NCBI GenBank assembly: GCA_005787665.1
Contig: SYAB01000399.1
Span: 1-46,362 of the forward strand
Source of the DNA: Actinomycetota bacterium
GTDB taxonomy: Bacteria; Actinomycetota; Actinomycetes; Mycobacteriales; Mycobacteriaceae
Direction: 5' to 3'
DNA length: 46,362 bases
Shown: piece by piece, positions 29,463-36,833 of the stretch
Position numbering within the stretch: the first letter of the stretch is position 1
How the letters are laid out: every line of letters begins with the position of its first letter
Notes under the pieces: generated by a model
Told to the model about the DNA's origin: nothing
The model's input: the letters and a program-made list of their open reading frames with translations, nothing else
Databases searched by the model: none
Translations under genes and position numbers: made by a program

Positions 29463-29768
29463 TCAGTGCCGTCCGAACCAGCCGCGGCGCCCCGGCTTCG
29501 GGACGAGGTCCGGGGCGAGTTCGAGCAGCGTTGACTCCACCTCGGACAGGCTCGGGTTGACCAGCGAGCGCTGCCCGATGAACACGGTGGGCACCGTCTC
29601 GTCGCCGCCGGTGGCGTCGCGAACCCTGGCTGCCGCGTCGGGATCCTCCCAGATGTTCACCGGCGCGACGGGGATTCCGCGGCGGCGCAGGCGACGGCGC
29701 AGGGCGATGCAGAAGGGGCAGCCCGGGCGCCAGTAAAACTCCACCGCGGTGACGGCGTCGGTGTTCAT
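29463..29768 (-). CDS. Glutaredoxin/mycoredoxin-like thiol-disulfide oxidoreductase (CPFC)
   Basis: This 101-residue thioredoxin-fold protein has the active site CPFC (C17 and C20) after VEFYWRPG, the cis-proline loop TVPTVFIG and the VNPS segment. These are the hallmarks of glutaredoxin/mycoredoxin-type proteins of actinobacteria, which use mycothiol in place of glutathione. Mycoredoxin-1 carries CGYC; the CPFC variant here is a different subgroup with unknown partners. The C-terminal extension (LVPKPGRRGWFGRH) is basic and short. Convergent with the Prx6 gene (5-bp gap), it is the natural candidate for its reducing partner; that pairing is inference from position. Confidence 0.83.
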   Translation of the reverse strand: MNTDAVTAVEFYWRPGCPFCIALRRRLRRRGIPVAPVNIWEDPDAAARVRDATGGDETVPTVFIGQRSLVNPSLSEVESTLLELAPDLVPKPGRRGWFGRH

Positions 29769-29847
29769 GCTTGGGGCATCTCGTGGTCCTGACCGTCGGC
29801 TGCGCTGTGGTCAAGGGTAGTGCGGGACCGCGCGCCCGGGCGCTGAA

Positions 29848-29877
29848 CTGACGAAACCCTCAGTAGTGAGTTAGGCT
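29848..29877 (+). promoter_or_regulatory. Candidate promoter of the TetR gene (CTGACG -35, TAGGCT -10), leaderless geometry
   Basis: CTGACG (29848-29853) resembles TTGACA, and TAGGCT (29872-29877) matches TANNNT with an 18-bp spacer. The ATG at 29885 lies 7 nt after the -10 box, so transcription would start on the initiator. The imperfect repeat CTCA-GTAG-TGAG inside the spacer is a possible but weak autoregulatory site. Confidence 0.4.
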
Positions 29878-29884
29878 CGCCGTG

Positions 29885-30529
29885 ATGTCCGCCGCCACAC
29901 CGTCCGCCGCCCCTGGTAACCGGCTCGAGCGCCGCAAGCAGCGCACCCGATCCGCCCTGGTGAGTGCCGCTCAGACCTTGATCGCCCAGGGACGGCTGAA
30001 CGTTCCGGTGCTGGAGATCACCCAACTGGCCGATGTGGGGATGGGTTCGTTCTACAACCACTTCGCCACCAAAGAGCAGCTGTTCGAGGCCGCGGTCGGC
30101 GAAGTCCTCGACAGTTACGGGGCGCTGCTGGACCTGATCACCGCCGAGATGGAGGATCCCGCGGAGATCTTCGCCGCCAGCTTCCGGCTGACGGGGCGAT
30201 TCTTCCGCGGCCGCCCCGAGGAGAGCCGGATTCTGCTGGCCAACTGGTCGGCGCTGATGAATTCCGACCGCGGTCTGGCGCCGCGCGCGTTGCGTGACAT
30301 CAAGGCCGCCGTCGCGGCCGGCCGGTTCCGACTCGACGATCCCGAGCTCGCGCTGGCGATGTCGGCGGGGATCCTGCTCGGGCTGGGGGCCCTGCTGCAG
30401 AGCGACCCGGGCCGCGACGGCGGCGCGACAGCCGACGCGGTGGCTGAAGATCTGCTGCGGATGTTCGGGATGTCGGCGAGGGGTGCCCATGAGGTGTGCG
30501 CCCGTCCTTTGCCGGAGGTTCCGATGTGA
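29885..30529 (+). CDS. TetR family transcriptional regulator
   Basis: This TetR-type repressor of about 214 residues has a basic N-terminal tail (RLERRKQRTRSALVSAAQTLIAQG) and a helix-turn-helix in residues about 40-65 (VLEITQLADVGMGSFYNHFATKEQLFEAAV), with the conserved recognition segment GSFYNHFATKE. The C-terminal ligand domain has no recognisable ligand signature. The frame can start at GTG 29882 or ATG 29885; the latter fits the leaderless spacing. It is divergent from the mycoredoxin-like gene and convergent with the sulfatase gene (9-bp gap), so it may control itself and one of these units. The ligand is unknown. Confidence 0.88.
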   Translation: MSAATPSAAPGNRLERRKQRTRSALVSAAQTLIAQGRLNVPVLEITQLADVGMGSFYNHFATKEQLFEAAVGEVLDSYGALLDLITAEMEDPAEIFAASFRLTGRFFRGRPEESRILLANWSALMNSDRGLAPRALRDIKAAVAAGRFRLDDPELALAMSAGILLGLGALLQSDPGRDGGATADAVAEDLLRMFGMSARGAHEVCARPLPEVPM

Positions 30530-30538
30530 GCGCCGTCC

Positions 30539-32299
30539 TCAGCGCCCGCCGCGCCGCGACGCGTAGGGCCAGGGGTTGTTGCGTTCCGGAACCGAGGTGG
30601 CACGCGCCTCTTTGAGGCGAGTGCGCAGATGCTGCCGGAGTTCGTAGAGCTCCGGGTCATCGCAGCGGTTGTCCGCCTCGATCGGGTCGGTGGTCAGGTT
30701 GTAGAGCTCCCACTGGTCGTCCAACGGGGTGCTTCGGTAGACGTCGCCGCCCAAGCCGTTGGCGGCGAGGTGGCGCACCCCCGGCTCGGTCCACGTCGAC
30801 GGGTCGTCGAAGCTGCGGACCAATTTCCACAGCTGTCCGTCACCGCCGGGTGCGGTCTGTCCGTCGACGCGGGTGACCAGGCCCTCGAAATTCGCCGCGG
30901 TGTGGGCCGGAATGCGGATCCGAAGCGGCGCAGGGGGATTGGAGGTCTGCTTGAGCTGCCTGCCGAGACCCGAAGCCCCGGAGTCTCCTTCGAGCATGTT
31001 GTCGCGGGTCATCAGGTACACCGCGCGGTCGTCGTCGGCGGGCACCCCGTCGACCACCGGCATGAGGTCGCGACCCGGCAGGGGGTGCACTTCGGAGAAC
31101 GATTCGCGCAGGGTTGCGGCGACGGCGTCGACGTCGACCCCGGCCGCGCCGAGCAGGGTGGGCACCAGGTCGACGTGGGAGGTCGGCGCCGCCACCACTC
31201 TCGCCTCGGTACGAACCCTGCCGACCCGGGCGATGGTGAAGGGCACCCGGGTGGCCTCGTCGTAGAGGTTGAACCACTTCTGGTGCAGGCCGCCGTGTGC
31301 GCCCAGCAGGTCCCCGTGGTCGGCGGTGCGCACCAGCACGGCATCGTCGCCGCCGTCGGTGACGGCGCGGCGCACCCGGTCGATGGGGACGTCGACCTCC
31401 GCGTGCAGTCGGTAGTAAAGGTCTCGGTAGCGCTGGCCGAATCGGTCGTAGACCTGCTGGATCGCCGCCGCCGGCCCGTAACCCGAGTAGTAGGACTCCC
31501 GGAAGGCGATCTGGGCCGCCGGCTTGGACTTCAGATCCTCGTCGGCGGTGGGGGCCGGCGGAACCCGCGGCGGGTCCAGAGGGGACGCCTTCAGCGGGCT
31601 GCGCAACGCCCAGACCGGGAACAGCACGATGTCATGCGGGTTGACGAAGCTGGCCACCAGCAGGAACGGCCGCAGGGCCGCCGGGTCTCCGGCCCGACGT
31701 CTGGCATAGCGGTCCTCGAGCCAGGCCACCACCCGGTCGGCGATGAGCGGGTCACGGCGCAGTCCGCAGTTGGCCAGGCCCGCGCCGTGCGGTTCGGGGC
31801 CCACCCAGCCGGAAAACCCGAACGGCGCCAGCGGGTCGGCGTCGAGATACTGCCGCACCGCGGCCGGGTCGACCACGCCGTCGTCGTCGTTGGTGGCCAG
31901 GATGGCGCCGGTCGCGGGGTCGGTCAGGTCGGCGTGCGAGATGTGCCACTTGCCGTCGTAGTGGGTGTCGTATCCGGCCGCCCTGAACCAGTTGCCCAGG
32001 GTCGGGACCTCCCCGGGGCGCAACCACCGCATCCGCGTGTCGTTGTACACCTTGCCGATGCCGTCGGTCTGGGTGACGCCGTGCAGGTCGGGATAGTGCC
32101 CGGTGAACATGGTGGGTCTGCTGGGCACGCAGGCCAGAGACCCGGTGTAGTGGCGGGCGAAGCTGACGCCGTGCTCGTCGAACCAGCGCCTCCCCGTCAA
32201 CGTCCGTCGCCGCCATTCCAGCACGTCCGGGGACTCGTACGGCGGGATCGCGCGTTCCTCGTCGGTCATCACGATGACGATGTCGGGGCGGTCGGTCAT
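30539..32299 (-). CDS. Type I sulfatase (formylglycine-dependent)
   Basis: This 586-residue sulfatase hydrolyses a sulfate ester of unknown identity. The formylglycine motif is CVPSR (C57-R61, within SLACVPSRPTMFTGHYPDLHG), which must be oxidised by a formylglycine-generating enzyme encoded elsewhere. Metal and active-site residues are visible in DIVIVMTDEERAIPP at the N terminus, where the usual second Asp of the TDDQR motif is Glu, in YDGKWHISHAD and in VRTADHGDLLGAHGGLHQKW. The protein has no signal peptide and is likely cytosolic, so its substrate is probably imported or internal. GAGGA lies 6 nt before the ATG, and the start overlaps the SRPBCC stop by 4 bp. The frame is open far upstream to 33799, but that part overlaps fadD2 on the other strand and is not credible coding. 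Confidence 0.9.
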   Translation of the reverse strand: MTDRPDIVIVMTDEERAIPPYESPDVLEWRRRTLTGRRWFDEHGVSFARHYTGSLACVPSRPTMFTGHYPDLHGVTQTDGIGKVYNDTRMRWLRPGEVPTLGNWFRAAGYDTHYDGKWHISHADLTDPATGAILATNDDDGVVDPAAVRQYLDADPLAPFGFSGWVGPEPHGAGLANCGLRRDPLIADRVVAWLEDRYARRRAGDPAALRPFLLVASFVNPHDIVLFPVWALRSPLKASPLDPPRVPPAPTADEDLKSKPAAQIAFRESYYSGYGPAAAIQQVYDRFGQRYRDLYYRLHAEVDVPIDRVRRAVTDGGDDAVLVRTADHGDLLGAHGGLHQKWFNLYDEATRVPFTIARVGRVRTEARVVAAPTSHVDLVPTLLGAAGVDVDAVAATLRESFSEVHPLPGRDLMPVVDGVPADDDRAVYLMTRDNMLEGDSGASGLGRQLKQTSNPPAPLRIRIPAHTAANFEGLVTRVDGQTAPGGDGQLWKLVRSFDDPSTWTEPGVRHLAANGLGGDVYRSTPLDDQWELYNLTTDPIEADNRCDDPELYELRQHLRTRLKEARATSVPERNNPWPYASRRGGR

Positions 32300-32742
32300 G
32301 GCAATTCCTCCAGTCGTTCGGCCAGCCCGGCCAGCATCGCCTCGGATTGTTTGGCCATCACCCGGCACATCGCGCGTTCGGCGATGGCGGCAACCGGGTT
32401 GGCGCCGATCTCCACCGTGCTGGTGAGGGTGACGGCGGTGTCGTCGCGCGGCCCGGGTTCCAGGGACCAGCGGTTGGCGACGCGGCGCAGCTGGCGGGGC
32501 AGGCCCTCGATCTCGTACTCCAGCACCCGCGGGGCATCGGCGACGGAGATGCGTTCGACCAGAGCGTCGCGACCCACCTGCACCCGTCGGGAGGTTCCGA
32601 CGGCCCCGTCCGGGCCGTGCTCGAGGATGCACGAGTGGTCGACGTTGCCGGCCCATTCGCTGATGGCTCCGAAGTCGGCGAGCACGTCCCACACCGCCTG
32701 CGGCGCCGCGGCGACGGTGCGGGAGCGGCTCACGGTTGCCAC
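32296..32742 (-). CDS. SRPBCC (polyketide cyclase/START-like) family protein
   Basis: This 148-residue START-like helix-grip protein opens with VATVSRSRTVAAAPQAVWDVLADFGAISEWAGNVDHS, the classical SRPBCC N terminus, and ends in a long C-terminal helix (AIAERAMCRVMAKQSEAMLAGLAERLEEL) that closes the hydrophobic pocket. Such proteins bind hydrophobic ligands or act as cyclases; the ligand is unknown. The initiator is GTG at 32742, 6 nt after TATGCT, and its stop overlaps the sulfatase ATG by 4 bp (ATGA). The two genes therefore form a coupled unit, in which SRPBCC may bind the sulfatase substrate or product; this is inference. Confidence 0.85.
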   Translation of the reverse strand: MATVSRSRTVAAAPQAVWDVLADFGAISEWAGNVDHSCILEHGPDGAVGTSRRVQVGRDALVERISVADAPRVLEYEIEGLPRQLRRVANRWSLEPGPRDDTAVTLTSTVEIGANPVAAIAERAMCRVMAKQSEAMLAGLAERLEELP

Positions 32743-32748
32743 GTCCCC

Positions 32749-32754
32749 AGCATA
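32749..32754 (-). promoter_or_regulatory. Candidate -10 element (TATGCT) for the SRPBCC-sulfatase unit, leaderless geometry
   Basis: On the minus strand TATGCT is followed by GGGGAC (6 nt) and the GTG at 32742. The 79-bp spacer to fadD2 holds this element and a mirror-image one on the plus strand, so both divergent genes appear to be leaderless. Confidence 0.45.
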
Positions 32755-32809
32755 GGGTCACCTCCCGTCCGGTCCGGCGGATGTCCCGATGGCGGTAACG
32801 CCGGTCACA

Positions 32810-32815
32810 TAGGGT
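32810..32815 (+). promoter_or_regulatory. Candidate -10 element (TAGGGT) for fadD2, leaderless geometry
   Basis: TAGGGT is followed by GGGAAC (6 nt) and the ATG at 32822. No -35 of note is visible, which is common for mycobacterial -10-only promoters. Confidence 0.45.
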
Positions 32816-32821
32816 GGGAAC

Positions 32822-34501
32822 ATGACGAGTCTCTCGGACCTGCGTGAGCAGGCGTTGGCCAAGATCGGGCAGCTGGCCGAGCGTGGCTCGGCGGAGTTGC
32901 ACTACCTGCAGAAGATGATCCAGTCCGGAGCCTTCGGACTGGAGCCGCCGCAGAACCTCGCCGCGATGGTCGCCGATATGCGCCGGTGGGGCGAGGTCGG
33001 CATGATCCCGGCGCTCAACGCCCGCCGCACCCCGCACCGGCGCGCGCTCGTCGACGACGAGGGCACGATGACCTTCGGCGAACTCAACGACGCCGTCAAC
33101 GCGGTCGCCAACGGAATGCTCGCGATGGGTGTCCGGGGCGGCGACGGCGTCGCCATCCTGGCGCGCAACCACCGGTGGTTCCTCGTCGCGAATTACGCCT
33201 GCGCGCGCGTGGGGGCCCGCACGATCATGCTCAACACCGAGTTCTCCGGACCGCAGATCCGGGACGTCTCCGCCCGGGAGGGTGCCAAGCTGGTCATCTA
33301 CGACGACGAGTACGCCGAGGCGGTCAAGCTCGCGGAGACCCCGCTGGGCAAACTTCGGGCGCTGGGCTCCAACCCGGACGCCGACGCGCCGTCCGGCAGC
33401 ACCGACGAGACGCTGGCCGAACTGATCGCGCGCAGCAGTTCGGCGCCGGCTCCCAAAGCCACCAAACGGTCGTCGATCATCATCCTGACCAGCGGTACCA
33501 CCGGCACCCCCAAGGGTGCCAACCGTCATGCCCCGCCCACCCTTGCCCCGATCGGCGGGGTGCTGTCCCACGTGCCGTTCAAGTCCGGCGAGGTGACCGC
33601 GCTGCCGTCGCCGATGTTCCACGCTCTGGGCTATCTGCACGCCACCATCGCCGCCACGCTCGGTTCCACACTGGTGTTGCACCGCCGGTTCAAGCCCGCA
33701 ACCGTGATCGAAGACGTGGCCAAGTACAGGGTGACGGCGATAGTCGTTGTCCCGGTGATGCTTTCGCGGATGCTCGATGCCCTGGAGGCGATGGAGCACA
33801 AGCCGGACCTGTCCTCCCTGCGGATCGTGTTCGTCTCGGGCTCACAACTGGGTGCCGAACTGGCCACCCGCGCGATGAGGGACATCGGTCCGGTGGTCTA
33901 CAACCTGTACGGCTCGACCGAGATCGCGTTCGTATCGATCGCCCGCCCGCAGGACCTGGCCAAGAACCCGGCCACCGTCGGCCCGCTGATCCGCGGCGTG
34001 AAGGTCAAGATCCTCGACGAGCACGGCGCGGAGGTGCCCCAGGGGCAGGTGGGCCGGATTTTCGTGGGCAACTTCTTCCCGTTCGAGGGGTACACCGGCG
34101 GCGGCAACAAGGAGGTCATCGACGGGCTGATGTCCTCCGGCGACGTCGGGTATTTCGACGAGGATGATCTGCTCTACGTCAGCGGCCGCGATGACGAGAT
34201 GATCGTCTCGGGCGGGGAGAACGTGTTCCCCGCCGAGGTGGAGGACCTCATCAGCGGTCACCCCGACGTCGTCGAGGCGACCGCACTGGGTGTGGAGGAT
34301 AAGGACTTCGGTCAGCGGTTGCGCGCCTTCGTCGTCCTCAAGGAGGGTGTCGAGACCACCGAGGAGACCATCAAGGACTACGTCCGCGACCACCTCGCCC
34401 GCTACAAGGTTCCCCGTGAGGTGATCTTCCTGGCCGAGCTACCGCGCAACCCCACCGGCAAGATCCTCAAGCGGGAACTGCGCCAGATCGAGATCCACTA
34501 G
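32822..34501 (+). CDS. fadD2: Acyl-CoA synthetase FadD2
   Basis: This 559-residue AMP-forming ligase activates a fatty acid with ATP and CoA. The adenylation P-loop is TSGTTGTPKG (223-232), the A5 motif is YGSTE, the A7-A8 region reads SGDVGYFDEDDLLYVSGRDDEMIVSGGENVFPAEVE and the C-terminal lysine is K547 in NPTGKILKREL, so all core motifs are intact. The N terminus is about 50 residues longer than in minimal ligases and contains a coiled segment (LREQALAKIGQLAERGSAELHYLQKM). Length and gene order (fadD2 convergent with fadE6) match H37Rv Rv0270-Rv0271c, suggesting a role in lipid degradation. FadD numbering in mycobacteria is easily confused with FadD12. Confidence 0.9.
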   Translation: MTSLSDLREQALAKIGQLAERGSAELHYLQKMIQSGAFGLEPPQNLAAMVADMRRWGEVGMIPALNARRTPHRRALVDDEGTMTFGELNDAVNAVANGMLAMGVRGGDGVAILARNHRWFLVANYACARVGARTIMLNTEFSGPQIRDVSAREGAKLVIYDDEYAEAVKLAETPLGKLRALGSNPDADAPSGSTDETLAELIARSSSAPAPKATKRSSIIILTSGTTGTPKGANRHAPPTLAPIGGVLSHVPFKSGEVTALPSPMFHALGYLHATIAATLGSTLVLHRRFKPATVIEDVAKYRVTAIVVVPVMLSRMLDALEAMEHKPDLSSLRIVFVSGSQLGAELATRAMRDIGPVVYNLYGSTEIAFVSIARPQDLAKNPATVGPLIRGVKVKILDEHGAEVPQGQVGRIFVGNFFPFEGYTGGGNKEVIDGLMSSGDVGYFDEDDLLYVSGRDDEMIVSGGENVFPAEVEDLISGHPDVVEATALGVEDKDFGQRLRAFVVLKEGVETTEETIKDYVRDHLARYKVPREVIFLAELPRNPTGKILKRELRQIEIH

Positions 34502-34524
34502 CGGTTCCCCCGCGAGTTCTCCCC

Positions 34525-34584
34525 GCGAGCAGACACTCGAGGCCGCGACACGCCGGGACTTTCGGGTCCCGCGCGTCTGCTCGC
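34525..34584. terminator. Nested inverted repeat between fadD2 and fadE6, probable bidirectional terminator
   Basis: GCGAGCAGAC (34525-34534) and GTCTGCTCGC (34575-34584) are perfect complementary 10-bp arms. Inside the 40-nt loop is a second hairpin, CGGGAC (34554-34559) with GTCCCG (34566-34571). The repeat lies in the only long (100-bp) convergent spacer of the window. There is no T-tract, so it would be a mycobacterial non-canonical terminator. GCGAGCAGAC-type palindromes also occur as dispersed intergenic repeats in mycobacteria (from memory). Confidence 0.55.
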
Positions 34585-34601
34585 CGGGTGGTCGCGGGGG
34601 G

Positions 34602-36800
34602 CTACGGGTCGCGGGGCAGGCCGAGCAAGCGCTCGGCGATGATGTTCAACTGCACCTCCGAGGTGCCGCCGTAGATCGTCGTCGCCCGGCTGGCGAGGAG
34701 GTACTCGGCCCACTTGCCCTCCAGGGAGTCCTCCTCCCAGATCGCGCCGTCGACGCCGAAGGAGGACACCGCGAACTCCGCGTACCCCTGGCCGGTTCGC
34801 ATCGACAGCAGCTTCGAGATCGCCGCCGACGGCATCGCGTCCCCGCCCGCCAGTGTCAGCAGGGTCGAGCGCATGTTCATCAGCTTGGCTGCGTGGCCTT
34901 CGGCGATCAGCCGGCCGGCCTTCTGGTGACCGGGCTGGTCGAAGTGACCGTCGCGAACGAAGTCGATGAACTTGGTGAGGCTGGGCAGGAACCACGGCTC
35001 GTCGCTGCCGATCGACACCCGCTCGGCGGTCAGAGTGTTGCGGCTGACCTCCCAACCGCGGTTCACCTGGCCGAGCAGCATCTCATCGGGCACGAACACG
35101 TCGTCGATGAACACCGTGTTGAACAGCGCGTTGCCGGTCAGTTCGCGCAGCGGCTTGACCTCGACGCCGGGGCTGCTCATATCGAGCAGGAAATAGCTGA
35201 TGCCGTTGTGCTTGGGCGCATCCGGGTCCGTGCGGGCCAGCAGGGCGCCCCACTGGGAGAACTGGGCAGCGGTGGTCCAGATCTTCTGACCGGTGATACG
35301 CCAGCCCCCGTCGACCTTGGTGGCCTTCGTGGTCAGGCTCGCCAGGTCGGAGCCCGCGCCCGGCTCGGAAAACAGCTGGCACCAGATCATCTCGCCGCGG
35401 AACGTCGGCGGGAGGAACCGCTGCTTCTGCTCGTCGGTCCCGTAAGCCACGATCGACGGGATCAACCATGCGGCGATGCCCATACTCGGCCGCTTGACCC
35501 GCCCGGTGCCGAACTCCTGCGCGATGATGATCTGCTCGACCGGGTCGGACTCCCGCCCCCAGGGCCGTGGCAGATAGGGCAGAACCCAGCCGGCTTCGGC
35601 GATCGCCGCCTTGCGGTCTTCGCTCGGAATCGCCTTCAGCGCAGCCACTTCGGTGCGGATCTCGTCGCGGACCCTCGCGGTGTCCGGGTCCAGGTCGATA
35701 TCGAGGGGCCGCATGCCGGTGGCCGTCGCGGTGTCGAACACCCGCTGCGGGTACTCGCCGGGGCGGCCGAACGCGGCGACCAGACCCAGAGTGCGTCGGT
35801 AGTAGATGTTGGTGTCGTGCTCCCAGGTGAAGCCGATACCGCCGTGCACCTGGATGCAGTCCTGGGCGCAGTGCTGGGCGGCTGCGGGCGCCAGGGTGGC
35901 GGCGACGGCGGCGGCGAACTCGTAGTGGGTCGCCTCGTTGTCCCAGTTCGCCGCGGCCGCTTCGTCGATCGCGCGAGCGGCGTCCCACACCGCGGCGGTG
36001 GCCCGCTCGGTGGTGGCGATCATCTCGGCGCACTTGTGCTTGATGGCCTGGAACTGGCCGATGGGCCGGCCGAACTGCTCGCGGATCTTGGCGTACTCCG
36101 AGGCGGTGTCGGTGGCCCATCGGGCGATCCCGACTGCCTCGGCCGACAGCAGGGTGGTGATGATCGCCCGGCCGGCCGCCCGGCTCAGTCCGGTGAGCAG
36201 ACGCTCGGCGCCGACCTCGACACCGTTGGCCCGGACGTGGGCCACCGGTCGCAGCGGGTCGACCGAACGCAGCGGTTCGATCTCGAGCTGATCGGAGTCC
36301 AGAACCACCCACTCGACGCCGCTGTCGACGGCGACCGGGAGGACGAGCACCGACGCCTGGGCGGCGGCCGGAACCGAACGAGCCTCGCCGCGGATCACCA
36401 CTGTGCCGTTCTGGCGGGTGGCGGTCAGGTCGGAGGTGAGGGCGAAGGTGGCGACCGACTCTCCGGCAGCCAGCTCGGCGAGCACCTTGAGGTCCGGATC
36501 GTGCGCCGCGATGAGCGCACTGGCGACCGCCGAGGGCACATAGGGTCCCGGCACCGCGCCGTAACCGAATTCGGAGATGGAGATCGCCAGCTCCAGCAGT
36601 CCGAAGCCTTGACCGCCGACGGACTCGGCCAGATGGAGGCCGTGTAGGCCCTGCTCGGCGGCGGACCGCCAGAAGGGCGGCGGGTTGTCCAGTGGAGTCT
36701 CGAGAGTGGCGTGCAACAGCTCCGCGGGGGCGACGCGTCGGACCAGAGCCCGCACCGATTCGGCCAGATCCTGGTGCTCGGTGGTGATCGCGATGGGCAT
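34602..36800 (-). CDS. fadE6: Two-domain acyl-CoA dehydrogenase FadE6
   Basis: This 732-residue protein consists of two complete ACAD-like domains in one chain. The N-terminal half (residues 1 to about 350) resembles the N-type FadE subunit of this window: VGIARWATDTASEYAKIREQFGRPIGQFQAIKHKCAEM and IQVHGGIGFTWEHDTNIYYRRTLGL. The C-terminal half (about 370-732) resembles the C-type: MIWCQLFSEPGAGSDLASLTTKATK with the flavin motif, ITGQKIWTTAAQFSQWGALLARTD and TIYGGTSEVQLNIIAERLLGLPRDP. The classical catalytic glutamate position is Gly (YGGT, about residue 711). This is the known size of FadE6 (Rv0271c), and it lies 33 bp after the MFS gene on the same strand. Substrate unknown. Confidence 0.92.
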   Translation of the reverse strand: MPIAITTEHQDLAESVRALVRRVAPAELLHATLETPLDNPPPFWRSAAEQGLHGLHLAESVGGQGFGLLELAISISEFGYGAVPGPYVPSAVASALIAAHDPDLKVLAELAAGESVATFALTSDLTATRQNGTVVIRGEARSVPAAAQASVLVLPVAVDSGVEWVVLDSDQLEIEPLRSVDPLRPVAHVRANGVEVGAERLLTGLSRAAGRAIITTLLSAEAVGIARWATDTASEYAKIREQFGRPIGQFQAIKHKCAEMIATTERATAAVWDAARAIDEAAAANWDNEATHYEFAAAVAATLAPAAAQHCAQDCIQVHGGIGFTWEHDTNIYYRRTLGLVAAFGRPGEYPQRVFDTATATGMRPLDIDLDPDTARVRDEIRTEVAALKAIPSEDRKAAIAEAGWVLPYLPRPWGRESDPVEQIIIAQEFGTGRVKRPSMGIAAWLIPSIVAYGTDEQKQRFLPPTFRGEMIWCQLFSEPGAGSDLASLTTKATKVDGGWRITGQKIWTTAAQFSQWGALLARTDPDAPKHNGISYFLLDMSSPGVEVKPLRELTGNALFNTVFIDDVFVPDEMLLGQVNRGWEVSRNTLTAERVSIGSDEPWFLPSLTKFIDFVRDGHFDQPGHQKAGRLIAEGHAAKLMNMRSTLLTLAGGDAMPSAAISKLLSMRTGQGYAEFAVSSFGVDGAIWEEDSLEGKWAEYLLASRATTIYGGTSEVQLNIIAERLLGLPRDP

Positions 36801-36833
36801 GAATCGGGCGCCTTTCTCGGTGCGGCGGTACGA

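Noticed and set aside
30629..32755. 708-residue open frame on the plus strand antisense to the sulfatase gene
   Set aside because: It is Arg/Gly/Val-rich with no domain, and it lies opposite a gene with a full sulfatase motif set. High GC content keeps such shadow frames open.
32300..33799. 500-residue N-terminal extension of the sulfatase frame
   Set aside because: This part overlaps fadD2 on the other strand and the SRPBCC gene, and reads as low-complexity Arg/Gly sequence. The ATG at 32299 has a good ribosome site and begins the sulfatase fold.
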